A program made the translations under genes and the position numbers. The notes under the pieces were generated by a model. The model worked only from the letters and a program-made list of their open reading frames with translations. It ran no database searches and was not told the origin of the DNA. Of a stretch of 64,000 bases of DNA, positions 9,102 through 20,189 are shown piece after piece (the first letter of the stretch is position 1; each line of letters opens with the position of its first letter). Source of the stretch: Gliomastix tumulicola (Eukaryota > Ascomycota > Sordariomycetes > Hypocreales > Bionectriaceae). Location: positions 3,844,001 to 3,908,000 of the forward strand of contig BCHX01000004.1 in NCBI GenBank assembly GCA_001599755.1, read 5' to 3'.

Positions 9102-10923
9102 ATGACCAGCGCCGACCTGGAACCTGCTCCTCAGCGTCCCTCCGACGAGAAGGACCGCGACTTCACCCACGCCGACCAGGCCGAGATGGGCTCCGTCGAG
9201 AGCCCCAAGCTGCAGCAGGGCCAGCCTGAGTCCGACGATATCGATGAGAAGAAAGTCATCCGCAAGATCGACTGGCGTCTCATCCCGTTGCTCACGCTGC
9301 TGTACACGCTGACCTTCCTCGACCGTGTCAATATTGGCAATGCGAGGCTGTGGCACTTGGAGCGGGATCTCCATATGAAGGGCTACGACTACAACATAGC
9401 GATCCTGGGTGAGCACCAGAAATGAACATGCACGGCGATGTATACTCAAGCTAACAGTGTGCAGTCTTTTATATCCCGTATATCCTCTTTGAGATCCCAT
9501 CCAACATGATTCTCTCGCGCGTGCAGCCCAGATACTACATCGCCGGTCTCACTCTCGGCTGGGGATGTCAGTCAACCACCCACTCACTCCCCCTGCTCAA
9601 CTCATTCCAGCTAACATCCCCCTCCCTCCCCCAGTAACCGTCACCTTCTCCGGCTTCTGCACCTCCTTCGGCGGCCTCGTCACCGCCCGCGTCTTCATCG
9701 GCGTCTTCGAGGCGGGCATGTTCCCGGGCTGCCTGTTCCTCATCGGCTCCTGGTACCGCCGCCACGAGGTCCTCAGCCGCATGGCCTGGTTCATGGTCTC
9801 CAACGACATCGCGGGCACCATCTCGGGCCTCCTCGGCGCCGGGCTGGGTGCCCTCGACGGCGCGGGGGGCTACTCGGGCTGGAGCTGGATCTTCTTCGTC
9901 GAGGGCGCGCTGACGTGCGCGGCGGCCATCCTCGCCTTCTTCTTCATCCCGCCCTTCCCGCACAAGAGCAACTTTCTGAAACCCGAGGAGAAGACCTGGC
10001 TGCTGCGGAGGCTCGGGCACGACAACCAGGTCAACAACAACGCGGGCCACGAGCCCATGACGGCCCGGGGCGCCCTGCGTGCCCTGCGCGACTGGAAGGT
10101 GCTCATCGGCGGCGTCTTCTACCTCGCCGTCTGCGTCACGGCCTACTCGCTCTCCGTCTTCACGCCCACCATCCTCAACACCTTCGGCTGGAGCAGCCTC
10201 AAGTCCAACCTGCTCTCGGCACCCATCCGCATCGCCTCTGGCATCGTCTCCGTGACCGTCGGCGTCATCTCGGACCGCACCCGTCGCAGGGCCCCCTACG
10301 CGCTGACGGGCTACCTCGTGTCCATCATGGGGCTCGTCATCACCATGACGGTGCGCGACGGCAACATCCGGTACATGGGGCTATACTTTGCCGCCATCGG
10401 CATCTACATCTGCCAGCCGCTCGTCATCGCCTGGTCGTAAGTCACTCTCAACTCCCTCCCTCCTGGATTTATCCTTTGCCCGGCGGCAAACCTTGTCAGC
10501 CAGGCAAAAAAANAAAAAAAAAAAAAAAAAAAAAAGCGCCACAAAGAATGTTCCATAGAAAAAACTTAGAAGAGTCAGATCTGGGCTAACGTGAAGAACT
10601 TATTCGCCCACAGGACAAACCAGGTCGTGGGCAACGTCAAGCGCGGCACGACCACGGCCTTCGCCGTCTCCTGCGGCCAGGTCGGCGGGATTATCTCGGC
10701 CGTCATCTTCCCCAAGAGCGACGGGCCGCAGTACGTCCAGGGTATCTCTGCATGCATCGCCTTCCAGGCCACCGGCATCATCGCCACCTGCTGCATGTGG
10801 TTCTTCTGCCGCCGCGAGAACAGGAAGCGCGACAAGGGCCAGCGGGATTACCTGCGGGACTTGCCGGAGGATGAGCTCAGTAGGTTGGGAGAGAAGCATC
10901 CAGATTTCAGATTCACTCTGTAG
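9102..10923 (+). CDS. MFS transporter, anion:cation symporter (Dal5/TNA1-like) family
   Basis: Four exons: 9102-9408, 9465-9566, 9635-10436 and 10614-10923 (506 aa). The start is the ATG at 9102. The sequence opens with an acidic cytosolic N-terminus, then RLIPLLTLLYTLTFLDRVNIGNARL, which is the usual first helix of the allantoate/nicotinate permease group, and VFYIPYILFEIPSNMIL for helix 2. Twelve hydrophobic segments are expected from the length and pattern. The family imports organic anions such as nicotinate, allantoate, pantothenate and aromatic carboxylates. The third intron (10437-10613) carries a 30-base A tract with one undetermined base. The gene is divergent from the FAD monooxygenase and convergent with the Zn2Cys6 regulator, so uptake of the pathway substrate is a reasonable inference. 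Confidence 0.92.
10506..10535. repeat. Poly-A tract with an undetermined base, in an MFS intron
   Basis: Thirty positions of A with N at 10513, inside the third intron of the transporter. It is probably a region of uncertain sequence length and does not affect the coding frame. Confidence 0.85.
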
Positions 10924-11139
10924 AGTAGACATAGAGGCTAGACGAGACGGCGATCGATGGGTGCGGTTGAAGGGTGCTGATGGACGAGAAGTGGTGTGTC
11001 GGTCCAATGTATTAAACGGGTTGGTTGTACGTATACTCGCACAAATATTGTTGTATCAAGAACACCGCGTCCAAAAAACCCTGCCAAAATGTATATGTAT
11101 TCCAAATTCTGTTCACGCACCTATCAAATGTGTATCAAA

Positions 11140-14028
11140 TTAGCCCTGAACGCCATAACCACCCAATAGCCCTTCCATATCGAACCATCCTTGCACCGGG
11201 ACATCTTCCTGCGGGAACGGCTGCATTTGTCCCTGACCCATTGCCGGCTGCTGCCCTCCAAATGTCGTGAAAGGAAATAAGTTCATGATCTCATCCATGT
11301 TGACGTCCCCAAACGGCGCCAAGGAGCCGACCTGCCCTTGATCCGGCATGACGTTCGGGTCGTACGGCGGCACCCCGCCCACGCCGTAGCCGCTAGCTCC
11401 GTCGTCGAACCTCACCCGGGGTTGCTGCCGACCGTCGGCCTGGCCTCCTCCTTGGATGCTGGGGCGCGGACGCTGTGGTGCTTTGTTGCTCACACAGTCT
11501 GAAAAGGCGTCCACAACCCTGGCAAACCTCTTCATTGAACCGCTCTTCTCGGCCGTCTTGATCACCTCCTGGACCTTGGAGACGAGCACTCTGATGGACT
11601 TTTGGATCTGGTCCTCCCCTTCCTCGACTTGAGTCGGCACAGCAGCCGCGTCTTCCGACCCAGTGCTACGAGGCGTACGCAGAAGCCTGAGAATCAGCAC
11701 CATCGCAGCGCAGTATGCGTAGTACACGTCCAATCCCGAGAGCCCATTCAAAATATCGAATGAATCTAGCAGCAGCACTAGGAAGGCCAGCTGCTGCGCA
11801 TTCTGGACGCATCGCTCCCCATGCTCGGTCAGCGAGCCATTCCGCGATATGAGCGGGTCTTCCGACTTGCGTAGCAGCGTAACATCGCGGAGAAGTAGCG
11901 GACGCGTGGCAACGATGGCGATGTAATGGTACTGAATGTGGAGTAGTAGCACGGCTCGAAGCTGTGCCCGGGTCTTCCATTGCAAGGATGTCTTGAGTTC
12001 GTCCAGGTCCATTGCTTGGAAAGATTCGGGCAGTGTCGAGCTGGTATCGTTATCCTTGATCCATGGAAGATCAAAGCCATGATGCTCTGTCATGTTCGTC
12101 TTCCACGAATCCAGAGATTCAAGTATCTCCTCCACGGTTGGCGAAGGAACGTAGGGTGTAGCCAGCCCCTCTTTCCGCCGGGTAATGTGTATGAGTCGCG
12201 TCCTCGCCAGTATAGCCTGTAGCTTCAGCGACAGCGACACCAGTTTTGCGTCCGTGCCATTGCCACCATCCAAGAAGCCTTCGCGGGGAGGAACAATCTC
12301 GACGTCGACTTCTTGCAACCCACTGGGGCGACCCAGGCTGGAGGCAAGGAACTGTTCAAACGTATACAGTGTACAGAAGACCCACTTTCGGACTTCCCTC
12401 TCCAGGGGCCTGAAAGACGAGTTCATGTCCGACCGATGCAAGCCAAGAGCGAACGATATCCTAGTCGCAGCCCCGACAAGATTCCATGCCGCGTTCCTCT
12501 CATTGTTGTTGTGGAGAAATAGTGAAAGAAGCAGCAGAACGCGCACATTGGTTAGGGTGCACTTGGAGATGAACTGTGGCAGAAGGGCCCTAGCCACCGC
12601 AACAGACCGTCTCCTCAAGAGATTATGGTCGACGCCGGTGATCTTGGGGCTGGAGATAGAACCGAAGACAAGCACCATGTGCAAGCAACCAATCCAACCC
12701 CAGTCCGGTGCCGGCCTGTCCCTTGGTCGGGCTGCTTGAGGCTTCCTGCGGGCTTGCCCCACGAATATCTCGTACTCGTCCTGGAATGTTGCCCTGTGGA
12801 ATAGGGGGAAGTCGTCGTGCACGTTCTTGAAATAGGAAACAACAAGCTCTTCCAAGACCTCATCCGGAGGGAACTGACGCAGAATTTCGTCCACGTCCGT
12901 TGCAGGGAGACGGGTAAAGTCGCGGGCAATGGACGACGTGATGGACCCCGGAGACTGGCCGTCAAGTGCTAGACCAGTGCCTTCGCTCGTGGTATTCGGG
13001 CTCGTCTCCTCCTGGTTGGTCGTCTCGGGCTCATCATCAGCCTCTAGAGCCTGAGCAGTGTCGTCATTTGCAAACTTGTTGACGGCGCCACCTGGCTCCG
13101 CAGGTGAGCTAGAAGTCATCTCCTGGTGCTCGTCGACCAGTTTGCGAAGCCGGCTCAGGAAGTTCAGCGTGCCAGATGGACCGATGTAATGCTCATTTCC
13201 AGCAGTGTCTTTGACCAGGGACAGGTTGGGCTCCTCACTGCTAGAACGCGTCCTGTGGGTGGCGGCGGCTGTCGTTTCGGTCCGGTGAGAGAAGCTGCTT
13301 GACCTCTGGACCTTGACGGCATCTGCAGTGCCGACGGGCTGACGGACCAGCTCCTCGATCTTGACCATGGGCCGGGAGCCATCTGAGATGTCAGGCATGG
13401 CATAGCCCATCCGCTGGCCGAGCTCGACCAGCTCGGCGGCGGTACGGACACCATCATTAGGGAAGGCACCCTTCACGATAGCTTCCAGGCACCGGTATCT
13501 ACATGAGGCATCGCAGGATCAGTGTCAAGTCCAATATCATACTCCACAGGCGTGGGGGAAAGTGGACAGGCCCAGGTGGAGGCGGAGCCGCGATGGTGGA
13601 ATAATAGCCTTAGCCTTACCGGTCACTCAACTCATCGACGCTCCCATAGAAGCGTGTTCTCCGGGGCGTCGTGTACGAGCAGGTAGCGTTGTGCTCAAGA
13701 CAGGTCACGCAGCCCTCTCCCGACGGTGACGGGACACACTTGCAACGACGCTGTAATGTCCCATGATAGAGGACTCGGTCAGCCAAGCTCTGGTTTATGC
13801 CTAAGGCTAGGTGGATCGGGAGGATCCTCATCCCATAGTAATCTGCGTCCAGGGTCGACTTGGGGGGGGGTTGCTTGGAGATTTGGGGACTCTGACGACG
13901 ATGGGTTGGAGGCGTTGGGAACTGACCTTTCGACATCTGTCACAGCTCTGCGCGTTCCTCTTCCGGAACTCGTTGGGAATGCGGCGCATCCGTCGCTTGG
14001 CTGCAGCAGGCGACTCACCGTCTGTCAT
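11140..14028 (-). CDS. Zn2Cys6 transcription factor with fungal-specific regulatory (MHR) domain
   Basis: Three minus-strand exons: 14028-13927, 13750-13620 and 13498-11140 (863 aa). The zinc cluster is split by the first intron: CDRCRK in exon 1 joins RRCKC in exon 2, giving C-x2-C-x6-C-x8-C-x2-C-x6-C at about residues 29-60. A conserved-looking stretch (RYRCLEAIVKGAF) follows the second intron. The fungal-specific regulatory domain starts near DDFPLFHRATFQDEY and runs through HNNNERNAAWNLVGAA. The C-terminus is rich in Gly, Pro and Gln, as in activation domains. The gene lies inside the cluster and is divergent from the enol-lactonase-like hydrolase, so it is the likely pathway regulator. 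I cannot match it to a named activator. Confidence 0.93.
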
Positions 14029-14764
14029 GGCGGATGTGTGCTCGTGGATGCTTCCCCTGGTCTGGCTTTCTTGGTACTGTCTGATCCGGTCTGGTCTGCA
14101 GTGGCTCGACTCTCCGGCTCCCTCACTTAGTGACGCTCACGCTCAATGTCCCCCATTGGACTCGCGCGTAACTCTGGACAGGTCAGATCAGTTGGTGGTG
14201 AAATGACACGACAGGAGGCGGGACATCGAATCGGTGTATCCTAGGCGTGTGGGTGGGTTGTTTTGTCTGAGAAAGAATCGCCGGAGACTGGGAAGCTGAA
14301 GAGCTTATGGGGGAAGCAGGATTAGTGGAGCAGCGAGCACGCTAATCAGGCCGCAAGCGGCGGTATGACAGGCCTGGCCACTAGGACAAGATTGTACTAG
14401 CCGTACTAAAGTGACGCTGGTTAGTGCGAGTTTGCTGCCCTTCTCGCCCTTAACGCCGGCGGAAGCGCGACGCGAGCGCCCGGAAGCATGCATCCGCTCG
14501 CGCATTGACTGCTGGACTCCGTGTATCAGTGGACTCGAGCAGTGGCAGCGGAGGTGACTTGGGTTTTGGAGCTTCGCTCCCCCGCTTTTCGCTCATCATG
14601 ATGAGGGGAAGACAAGTTCAAGATGTAAATGGTGAAGCTTCTAGACAGATGTCTGTAGGTAGTGGTGTCGTATGTAATAACTCAGGGCAGGAGCCAATCG
14701 CAGTTCTTACCTGTCGTACCCAACTTGCTGACTAACTGGATCTCATCTGCCACCCAGTACCTTG
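14029..14764. promoter_or_regulatory. Shared divergent promoter region of the regulator and the enol-lactonase-like hydrolase
   Basis: A gene-free region of 736 bases carrying the near-perfect palindrome CGGAAGCATGCATCCG at 14481-14496. Short ORFs are chance overlaps. Confidence 0.55.
14480..14496. promoter_or_regulatory. CGG-N10-CCG palindrome, regulator/hydrolase promoter
   Basis: CGGAAGCATGCATCCG differs from its own reverse complement at only two of 16 positions and has the CGG-N10-CCG form. With the preceding C it shares the 12-mer CCGGAAGCATGC with 3570-3581. It lies 269 bases before the hydrolase ATG and 453 bases before the regulator ATG, so it could serve both, including autoregulation. 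Confidence 0.5.
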
Positions 14765-15823
14765 ATGAGGCCGATAAAGTTACCACGACTTTCAACCAGC
14801 GTCATTGCCAACAGCCTTCGTCCATCCAAATACATTGCTGCTGCTGCTGCCTGCATACCAACGCGTGTCTTGCGCCGTCCAGCTCCAGCTCTAGCTCTAG
14901 CTACAGCCACAGCCGCCGCTGTGACCCCCTCCTTATCCAGAAGCGTGCGCACACTTGCCACCATGGCGTCTACACTCTCCCTCCCTGACTCGAGAAAGCT
15001 CGCCTACGCGCTTGACGCAGAGCCCAAAGATGCTCCCATCATCATCCTGTCCAACTCTCTGTGCGCTCCTTTCACAGCCTGGGACCATGTCGTCGAGGTC
15101 CTCAACAAGAATGGCTATCGCACTCTGCGCTACGACCAGCCGGGACATGGTGACTCATCGTCCCCTCAGGATCTGAACAGCACCACATTCGCCTCCATCG
15201 CTGACGACGTCGCCTACCTCCTGAAGTCGCTCGGCATCTCCAAGGTCCATGGCTGGGTCGGTGTCTCCATGGGTGCCGCCACCGGTATCTACTTCACGAC
15301 TCAGTATCCCAATGTCGTCAGCAAACTTGCCATCTGCGACACCATCAACTCCTCACCATCCAACGCTGGAGTTGAGGATTTATTCGGTCCGCGGGTTGCC
15401 GCCGCCCGCAGGGATGGTAACTTGGAGAAGCTCATGCAGGGCACGCTTGATCGATGGTTCGGCAAGGACTGGCAGGCGGAGAACCCCAAGGAGGCGGAGA
15501 GGATGCGCAGCTTGATGCTGCGGACCACCGTTGACGGCTTCGAGACTTGCTGTGCTGCGCTGCGGAGTGACACCTTCGATCTTCGGCCTCTTTTCGGTAA
15601 GGTCGGCGCTGGTGTCGATGAGGCCATCTGCGTTGTCGGCGAGAAGGATGCGAACCTGCCTCAGACTATGGACGACATGCGAGCCAAAGTTCAGGCGGGC
15701 TTCGCCGCAGCCGGCAAGTCGAACAGCGTTAGCCTCAAGATTATCAAGAACGCTGGCCATGTGTGCTTCATCGACGGATTTGATCAGTTCAATGAGGTCA
15801 TTCTGGCATTCCTGAAGGGTTAA
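14765..15823 (+). CDS. Alpha/beta hydrolase, 3-oxoadipate enol-lactonase-like, with mitochondrial-type leader
   Basis: Intronless, 352 aa from the ATG at 14765. A second in-frame ATG at 14963 has a strong context (CACCATGG) and would give a 286-aa protein equal to the bare enzyme domain. The first 66 residues contain many Arg, Ser and Ala and no acidic residue, ending SRSVRTLAT, as in mitochondrial presequences. The enzyme part has IIILSNSLCAP (oxyanion strand), RYDQPGHGDS, the nucleophile motif GVSMG with Ser168, an acid in VVGEKD and the histidine in NAGHVCF. PcaD-family enzymes open the enol-lactone ring of the 3-oxoadipate (beta-ketoadipate) pathway. It shares a promoter with the regulator. 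Other alpha/beta hydrolase activities are possible. Confidence 0.88.
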   Translation: MRPIKLPRLSTSVIANSLRPSKYIAAAAACIPTRVLRRPAPALALATATAAAVTPSLSRSVRTLATMASTLSLPDSRKLAYALDAEPKDAPIIILSNSLCAPFTAWDHVVEVLNKNGYRTLRYDQPGHGDSSSPQDLNSTTFASIADDVAYLLKSLGISKVHGWVGVSMGAATGIYFTTQYPNVVSKLAICDTINSSPSNAGVEDLFGPRVAAARRDGNLEKLMQGTLDRWFGKDWQAENPKEAERMRSLMLRTTVDGFETCCAALRSDTFDLRPLFGKVGAGVDEAICVVGEKDANLPQTMDDMRAKVQAGFAAAGKSNSVSLKIIKNAGHVCFIDGFDQFNEVILAFLKG

Positions 15824-16176
15824 AGTCAGCATCAGCCCGTGTCATGTAGTCATTCCCTAGACTTATAGCCTTATATATAGATAGACTTCAATGACTGATG
15901 CCACGAAGATTGAAGACGTACATTTCCCAACCATGCGCAAGCTTTCCTTTGCTAGGGCTGTTCCGAGGGGCTGTTGCACGACACACTAGCATCTCACGCA
16001 GATAGACGGCAGAGCGATGTTAGAAATGTCAATATGAACAAATAGGATCAAGAAAGCTTGGAACGAGACTAATATGCACTCGCTGCTTGCTTGTCCCCCT
16101 CAGCTTGCCAGTTGACGGTATACCTTGATCCTAATCAAACGCTGTCTCATAACTCGTAATCTCGACTTCCGGGAGC
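15824..16176. other. Convergent 3' spacer
   Basis: A 353-base region between the stop codons of the hydrolase and Yju2. I see only ordinary 3' UTR-like sequence. Confidence 0.6.
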
Positions 16177-17158
16177 TCAAGACTTCTTTGGCTTGATCCC
16201 TAACATGCCAGCGTAGTCCTTCTTCTGTTTCTTTTTCCTCGCGACGACCGGAGCAGGCTTCGGTGGGGGCGGCATCGTCGTTGATGCGGGATGTCCGATG
16301 TCGCCATTCGATTCCTCAAGCGGCTCTTCCTCGATCACTTCATCGATAACCTCCTCGATGATCTCATCGCCCAAGTTCATGTGGTGCTTCTCAAAAGCGC
16401 GCCGCGCCACTTCAGCGTCCTGCCGGTCCTCCTCGTCAAGCTGCTCCTGAGCGGCGTAGACAACCCCGTCCTGGACATCTTGCGTAGATGCCCTGGCGCG
16501 CGCCGCATTCCGCATCCTTATGCGATCGAGAGCGTCGGCAACCTCAATCTCTTCCCGCGCAGTCTGTGTCCGGGCCTCTAGGTCTGCCATGGCATTCTTC
16601 TCCTCCTGCTCCTCGCCTGCAGCCTCGGCTTCCTCCCTCTCCATTCTGTCTAGTCGATCGTCGATCGTCTCTTTCTCTGCTTCTTTGTTGCGCCAGGGCT
16701 CCATGTTGCGGAGGGCGCCGCTGACCATGGCATAGTCGGTTGTCGCGGGGTCGGTTCGGAAGATGATCCTAAGATTCAAGTCAGCGCAAAGCCTCCGAGC
16801 TACATGAGACAACACCATAACTCACGGTGACGAGCAGCGCGTGCATTTGATGTGGAAACGGTGGATTTGAATGTTCTGTTGTCCCCAAGTCAGCCTCTTC
16901 GCCTTGGAAAAGATCGGTCGCATGCTGGCGCCCTTTTCGAGGTCTTACCAAGTATTTGTCGTCGGGTCTGGTCTCCTTTCTACTGTTGAACTTTCGGCCT
17001 TTGTAGATAAACTCGCCACAAGACGTGCATTTCATGGAGAAGGGCGCCATCAGGCGGACAGTTTGAAGTCGCTCGACCTTGGGTCCCTTCCGCTTCGAAA
17101 TCTGTCGCGGATCCCAGTCGGGGGGGTAGTACTTGGTCAAGACTTTTCGCTCGGACAT
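16177..17158 (-). CDS. YJU2: Pre-mRNA splicing factor Yju2 (Cwc16/CCDC94 family)
   Basis: Three minus-strand exons: 17158-16949, 16875-16826 and 16768-16177 (283 aa). The N-terminus MSERKVLTKYYPPDWDPRQI and the following RLMAPFSMKC are diagnostic of the Cwc16 family, and MSERK separates Yju2 from its paralogue Saf4. A zinc site is formed by CTSCGE in exon 1 and CTRC in exon 2. The middle of the protein is a long acidic and basic coiled coil, and the end is lysine-rich (RKKKQKKDYAGMLGIKPKKS). Yju2 acts in the nucleus with the Prp19 complex to promote the first step of splicing. Both small introns keep the CTRCSSP-IIFRTDP junction expected from homologues. Confidence 0.96.
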
Positions 17159-17625
17159 GTTTGCGGTAGTCGGTAGGCGCTATAGGTATTTGTCGCGATT
17201 CTGAGGGGCGTTTAGGCGGCGTAGGTGTTGCAGTTAGGGAGAGGTCGAATTGTGTTGCTATCGCCTTTTGAATGCGATCAGGTTGACCCGCTTAGTCATC
17301 CTTGATCCCGCGCGGAACTGGCCCGCCAAGTGGTTGAAAGAATACTTGAGCTCTATGACCATACAATCTGAGTGTGTATGTGGCCCAAGTTTTTATTCCA
17401 TTGCTTGCCTGCTCATCCACTTCACCACCAAAGTTCGACATTTCTCAATCTCTCTCAATTCTTTGAAGCTTAGAGTACTCTTTCTCAGTTATCTTAACGC
17501 ATGATAGACAAGCTACTCCTTAGGATATCTTCTGGGCTTGGATAGCAATTTTTAAGGGGTTTTGTCCTCTGCATACCAGCCTCTTTTCCACGCCACCTAC
17601 GCGAGCTTGCAGACGGACGTCTCGT
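17159..17625. other. Spacer between Yju2 start and the aminotransferase stop
   Basis: This region contains the Yju2 promoter and the aminotransferase 3' UTR. It is moderately AT-rich and I see no gene in it. Confidence 0.55.
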
Positions 17626-18900
17626 TCATGACCTCTCAAGATAGCCGCTCTTGAGATACGCCCCCAGCTTTTCCAGCGCCTCCTTCAGAACCTCCGTGCT
17701 ACAGACGTACCCGAACCGCATGTATCCTTCAAAGTCTTGGCCGTCACCAAAGCAGGTCGACCCAGGCATGACCAGCACCCCAGCCTTCGCCAAGATCTCG
17801 AGGCAGAAGTCCCCATCCTGGACCGGTCGCCCTCCTCTCTGGAACCGCACAAAGGCGGTGGTGCCAGCCGTGGGCTTCACCCACGAGCATATGTCCGCAT
17901 GCTCCTTGACGAAGCCCTCGATCAGGTCGCAGTTTGTCTTAGCCAGGTCCAGGTTCCGGCCAAGAAGGCCTGGTCGTACCGCGTTGGAGAGCGCGTAGCC
18001 CGCGACCGCGTCGTCGAGCTGCGAGACGCTGATGGTAGTGTAGTTTCTTGCGCTCTCGACTGCCTTGAGGACCTCAGTATCTCGCGTCGCGATCCACCCG
18101 ACTCGCACGCCCGCGAGAGACCATGCCTTCGACATAGACGACGTTGACACTGTGTGCTCGTAGCCGAAAGATAGGATAGAAGGCGGCGCCGGTGTACCAG
18201 CGGGAAGGCTGTGGAATAGAGGACGGTAGACCTCATCAGCGAACACAAGGATGTTTCTCGCCTTCGCGAAATCCACGATCGACTGGAGAACGTCCTTGTG
18301 TGTCGTGGCGCCTGTGGGATTGTTTGGATTGTTGATGATAATCATCTAGCCCGTCAAGAGTCAGCGCTGCAATCCTTTCGCATCCGAGACAGCGCATACC
18401 TTGGTGTTCTTCTGTACCAACCCGTCGAGCTCGGCAACGTCCGGGACAAACCCATTCTCCTTCTTCAGCTTCCAGAGCGAGACTTCAGCACCCAGACTCC
18501 GCGGCACATCGTACAGCTGCTGGTAGGTCGGGTACACGCAAACGACGTGGTCCCCAGGGCCAACAAGGCTATACAACAGCAGGTAATTGGCAGCAATCGC
18601 TCCCTGCGTGAGGACAACTTGGTCCTTGCTCAGAGAAGCGCCTGTGCCAGTCTGACCCCCGTTGCCGTACAGGTCGGCAATACTCTGTCGCGTGGCGTCT
18701 GAACCGAGGATTGCTCCGTAGGTCATCCGCGACTTGGCAATGCGATCCAGGGGCCCCTGTACGTCCTTCTCCGTTGACAGATTCTCGAGATCCCGGATGG
18801 ACACTGAGTCGCAGCACGTCTCGGCGACGTTGAGAGCGCCAGGCGTGTTCTCCAGCCTGTCCATCCATTCCTCCACAACGAAGGGCTTGATCTGAACCAT
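17626..18900 (-). CDS. Class I/II PLP-dependent aminotransferase
   Basis: Two minus-strand exons, 18900-18400 and 18345-17626 (54-bp intron), 406 aa. The ATG at 18900 has a strong context (GTCACCATGG). The ORF is open further upstream to 18978 but that extension is not family-like. Features of fold-type I aminotransferases are visible: YGAILGSDATRQSIADLYG, the aromatic cofactor-stacking region VYPTYQQLY, NNPNNPTG right after the splice junction, ADEVYRPL, the Schiff-base lysine K240 in SMSKAWSLAGVRVGW and the C-terminal MRFGYVC with the substrate-carboxylate arginine. The family includes aspartate, kynurenine and related aminotransferases, and the amino donor and acceptor cannot be told from sequence. 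It has no organelle signal. It lies next to the catabolic cluster but nothing ties it to that pathway. Confidence 0.92.
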
Positions 18901-20189
18901 GGTGACGATATCTTTGCTGATAGTAGGTGGACTTAAAAAAAATTGATTTTTGCTAAGGATCGAAGAGCTCGACACCATATGCCAGTTGTTGTCCTCTTAA
19001 ACCAACCCTCAATATTGATCTACGCCTTCCACTGTATCCTGCATGTCGTTGTCAAAATAGTGCGGGGCACAGGGCGCTCCCTATGCCATTGGCATCGTGG
19101 GGTCACTGACGCTGACCTTCCCCTAGCGCTTCTAGTTTTTGCAAAGGATCAGTCGTTATCGCTACGTTAAACTATCATCGTCCTGGGACGAGAAGTCTAC
19201 TTGAGCACGGTTGTCAAATGAAGCACCCTATATTGTCGACACAGCTGCCTGATCTTGTCATGGATCATCGCTCCCCACGACAGTGAGGATATATTCCTTC
19301 CGGGAGGAGGCGATCCCCCGCAAGCACCCACGCTTCTCAGCTTATCTATGGGGGAGCGGACGGGACCCCGAGTTCTCTGAGAGCTATGGTCGTATGTACT
19401 TTTGCAGCGTTCGTATTTGGCTTATATTCTAGTAGTAACCAATGGATGATGTTGATGTTGCTCTACACCAATCACTGAGAAACCATCACCGCAAGAGACT
19501 CAAGACCCCCACGCGGCACCCACAAGAGCACTTCGAAGCTTCGAGAACTGTTCCTTGGAGGATTGGCTGCAGGATATCTCCAAAAGGGGAATGGGTAGAA
19601 ATGGTGTCACCGCGACCCTCGGAGATCTATCAGTCGGGGTTCGCGAACTGCAGCTGATCAATGCAATGCAATGCAGGGCCCTTGCTTACAGTGATGCCTG
19701 AGAATGACAGCGCCAAGCCAGATTTCGGTGCCTGAAAAAGGGTCAGGACATTTGAGAGGGTCACCGACTCGAGCTCCTATCGAAGAGCTCCGGTCTCCAG
19801 GGAGGAAGGTTCCGCTACTAATTAGAGTGGCCATGATCAAGTGAAGCACCTTCGTTCCAATTCGTCTACACAGGCAGAACGCTTGAAAGATCATCAAGAT
19901 TAGTAATGGTAGTAATTCAAGGACTAAAACCATAACTCCCGCATGCCCAAGGAAGCCATCAAAGTGTGTCGGATCCAATGCTATAAGTAAAGGTCATGAA
20001 AATACTGTGTCAGGATCCCATTGGCATAGAATCGTCTGCCTCCTCTGGAAGCAGATCAGGGCTCTGGAGCCTCCAAAACTTTGCCGTCTTCCATGAACAC
20101 CCCCGAAAAATTCCACTCGCAGACAGATGAGTCACGCATAGTACAAAAGACATAAACCATCATGCGTATACGAAAACGAAGCGGCCCCG
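18901..20189. other. Intergenic region without supported genes
   Basis: About 1.3 kb between the aminotransferase start and the UPF0662 stop. ORFs of 70-106 codons (for example 19442-19657 and 19658-19978) show no domain-like composition. I see no repeat or RNA gene. Confidence 0.5.

Noticed and set aside
18901..18978. Upstream in-frame start for the aminotransferase
   Set aside because: The 26 extra residues are not family-like, while the ATG at 18900 has an excellent context and the expected N-terminus.
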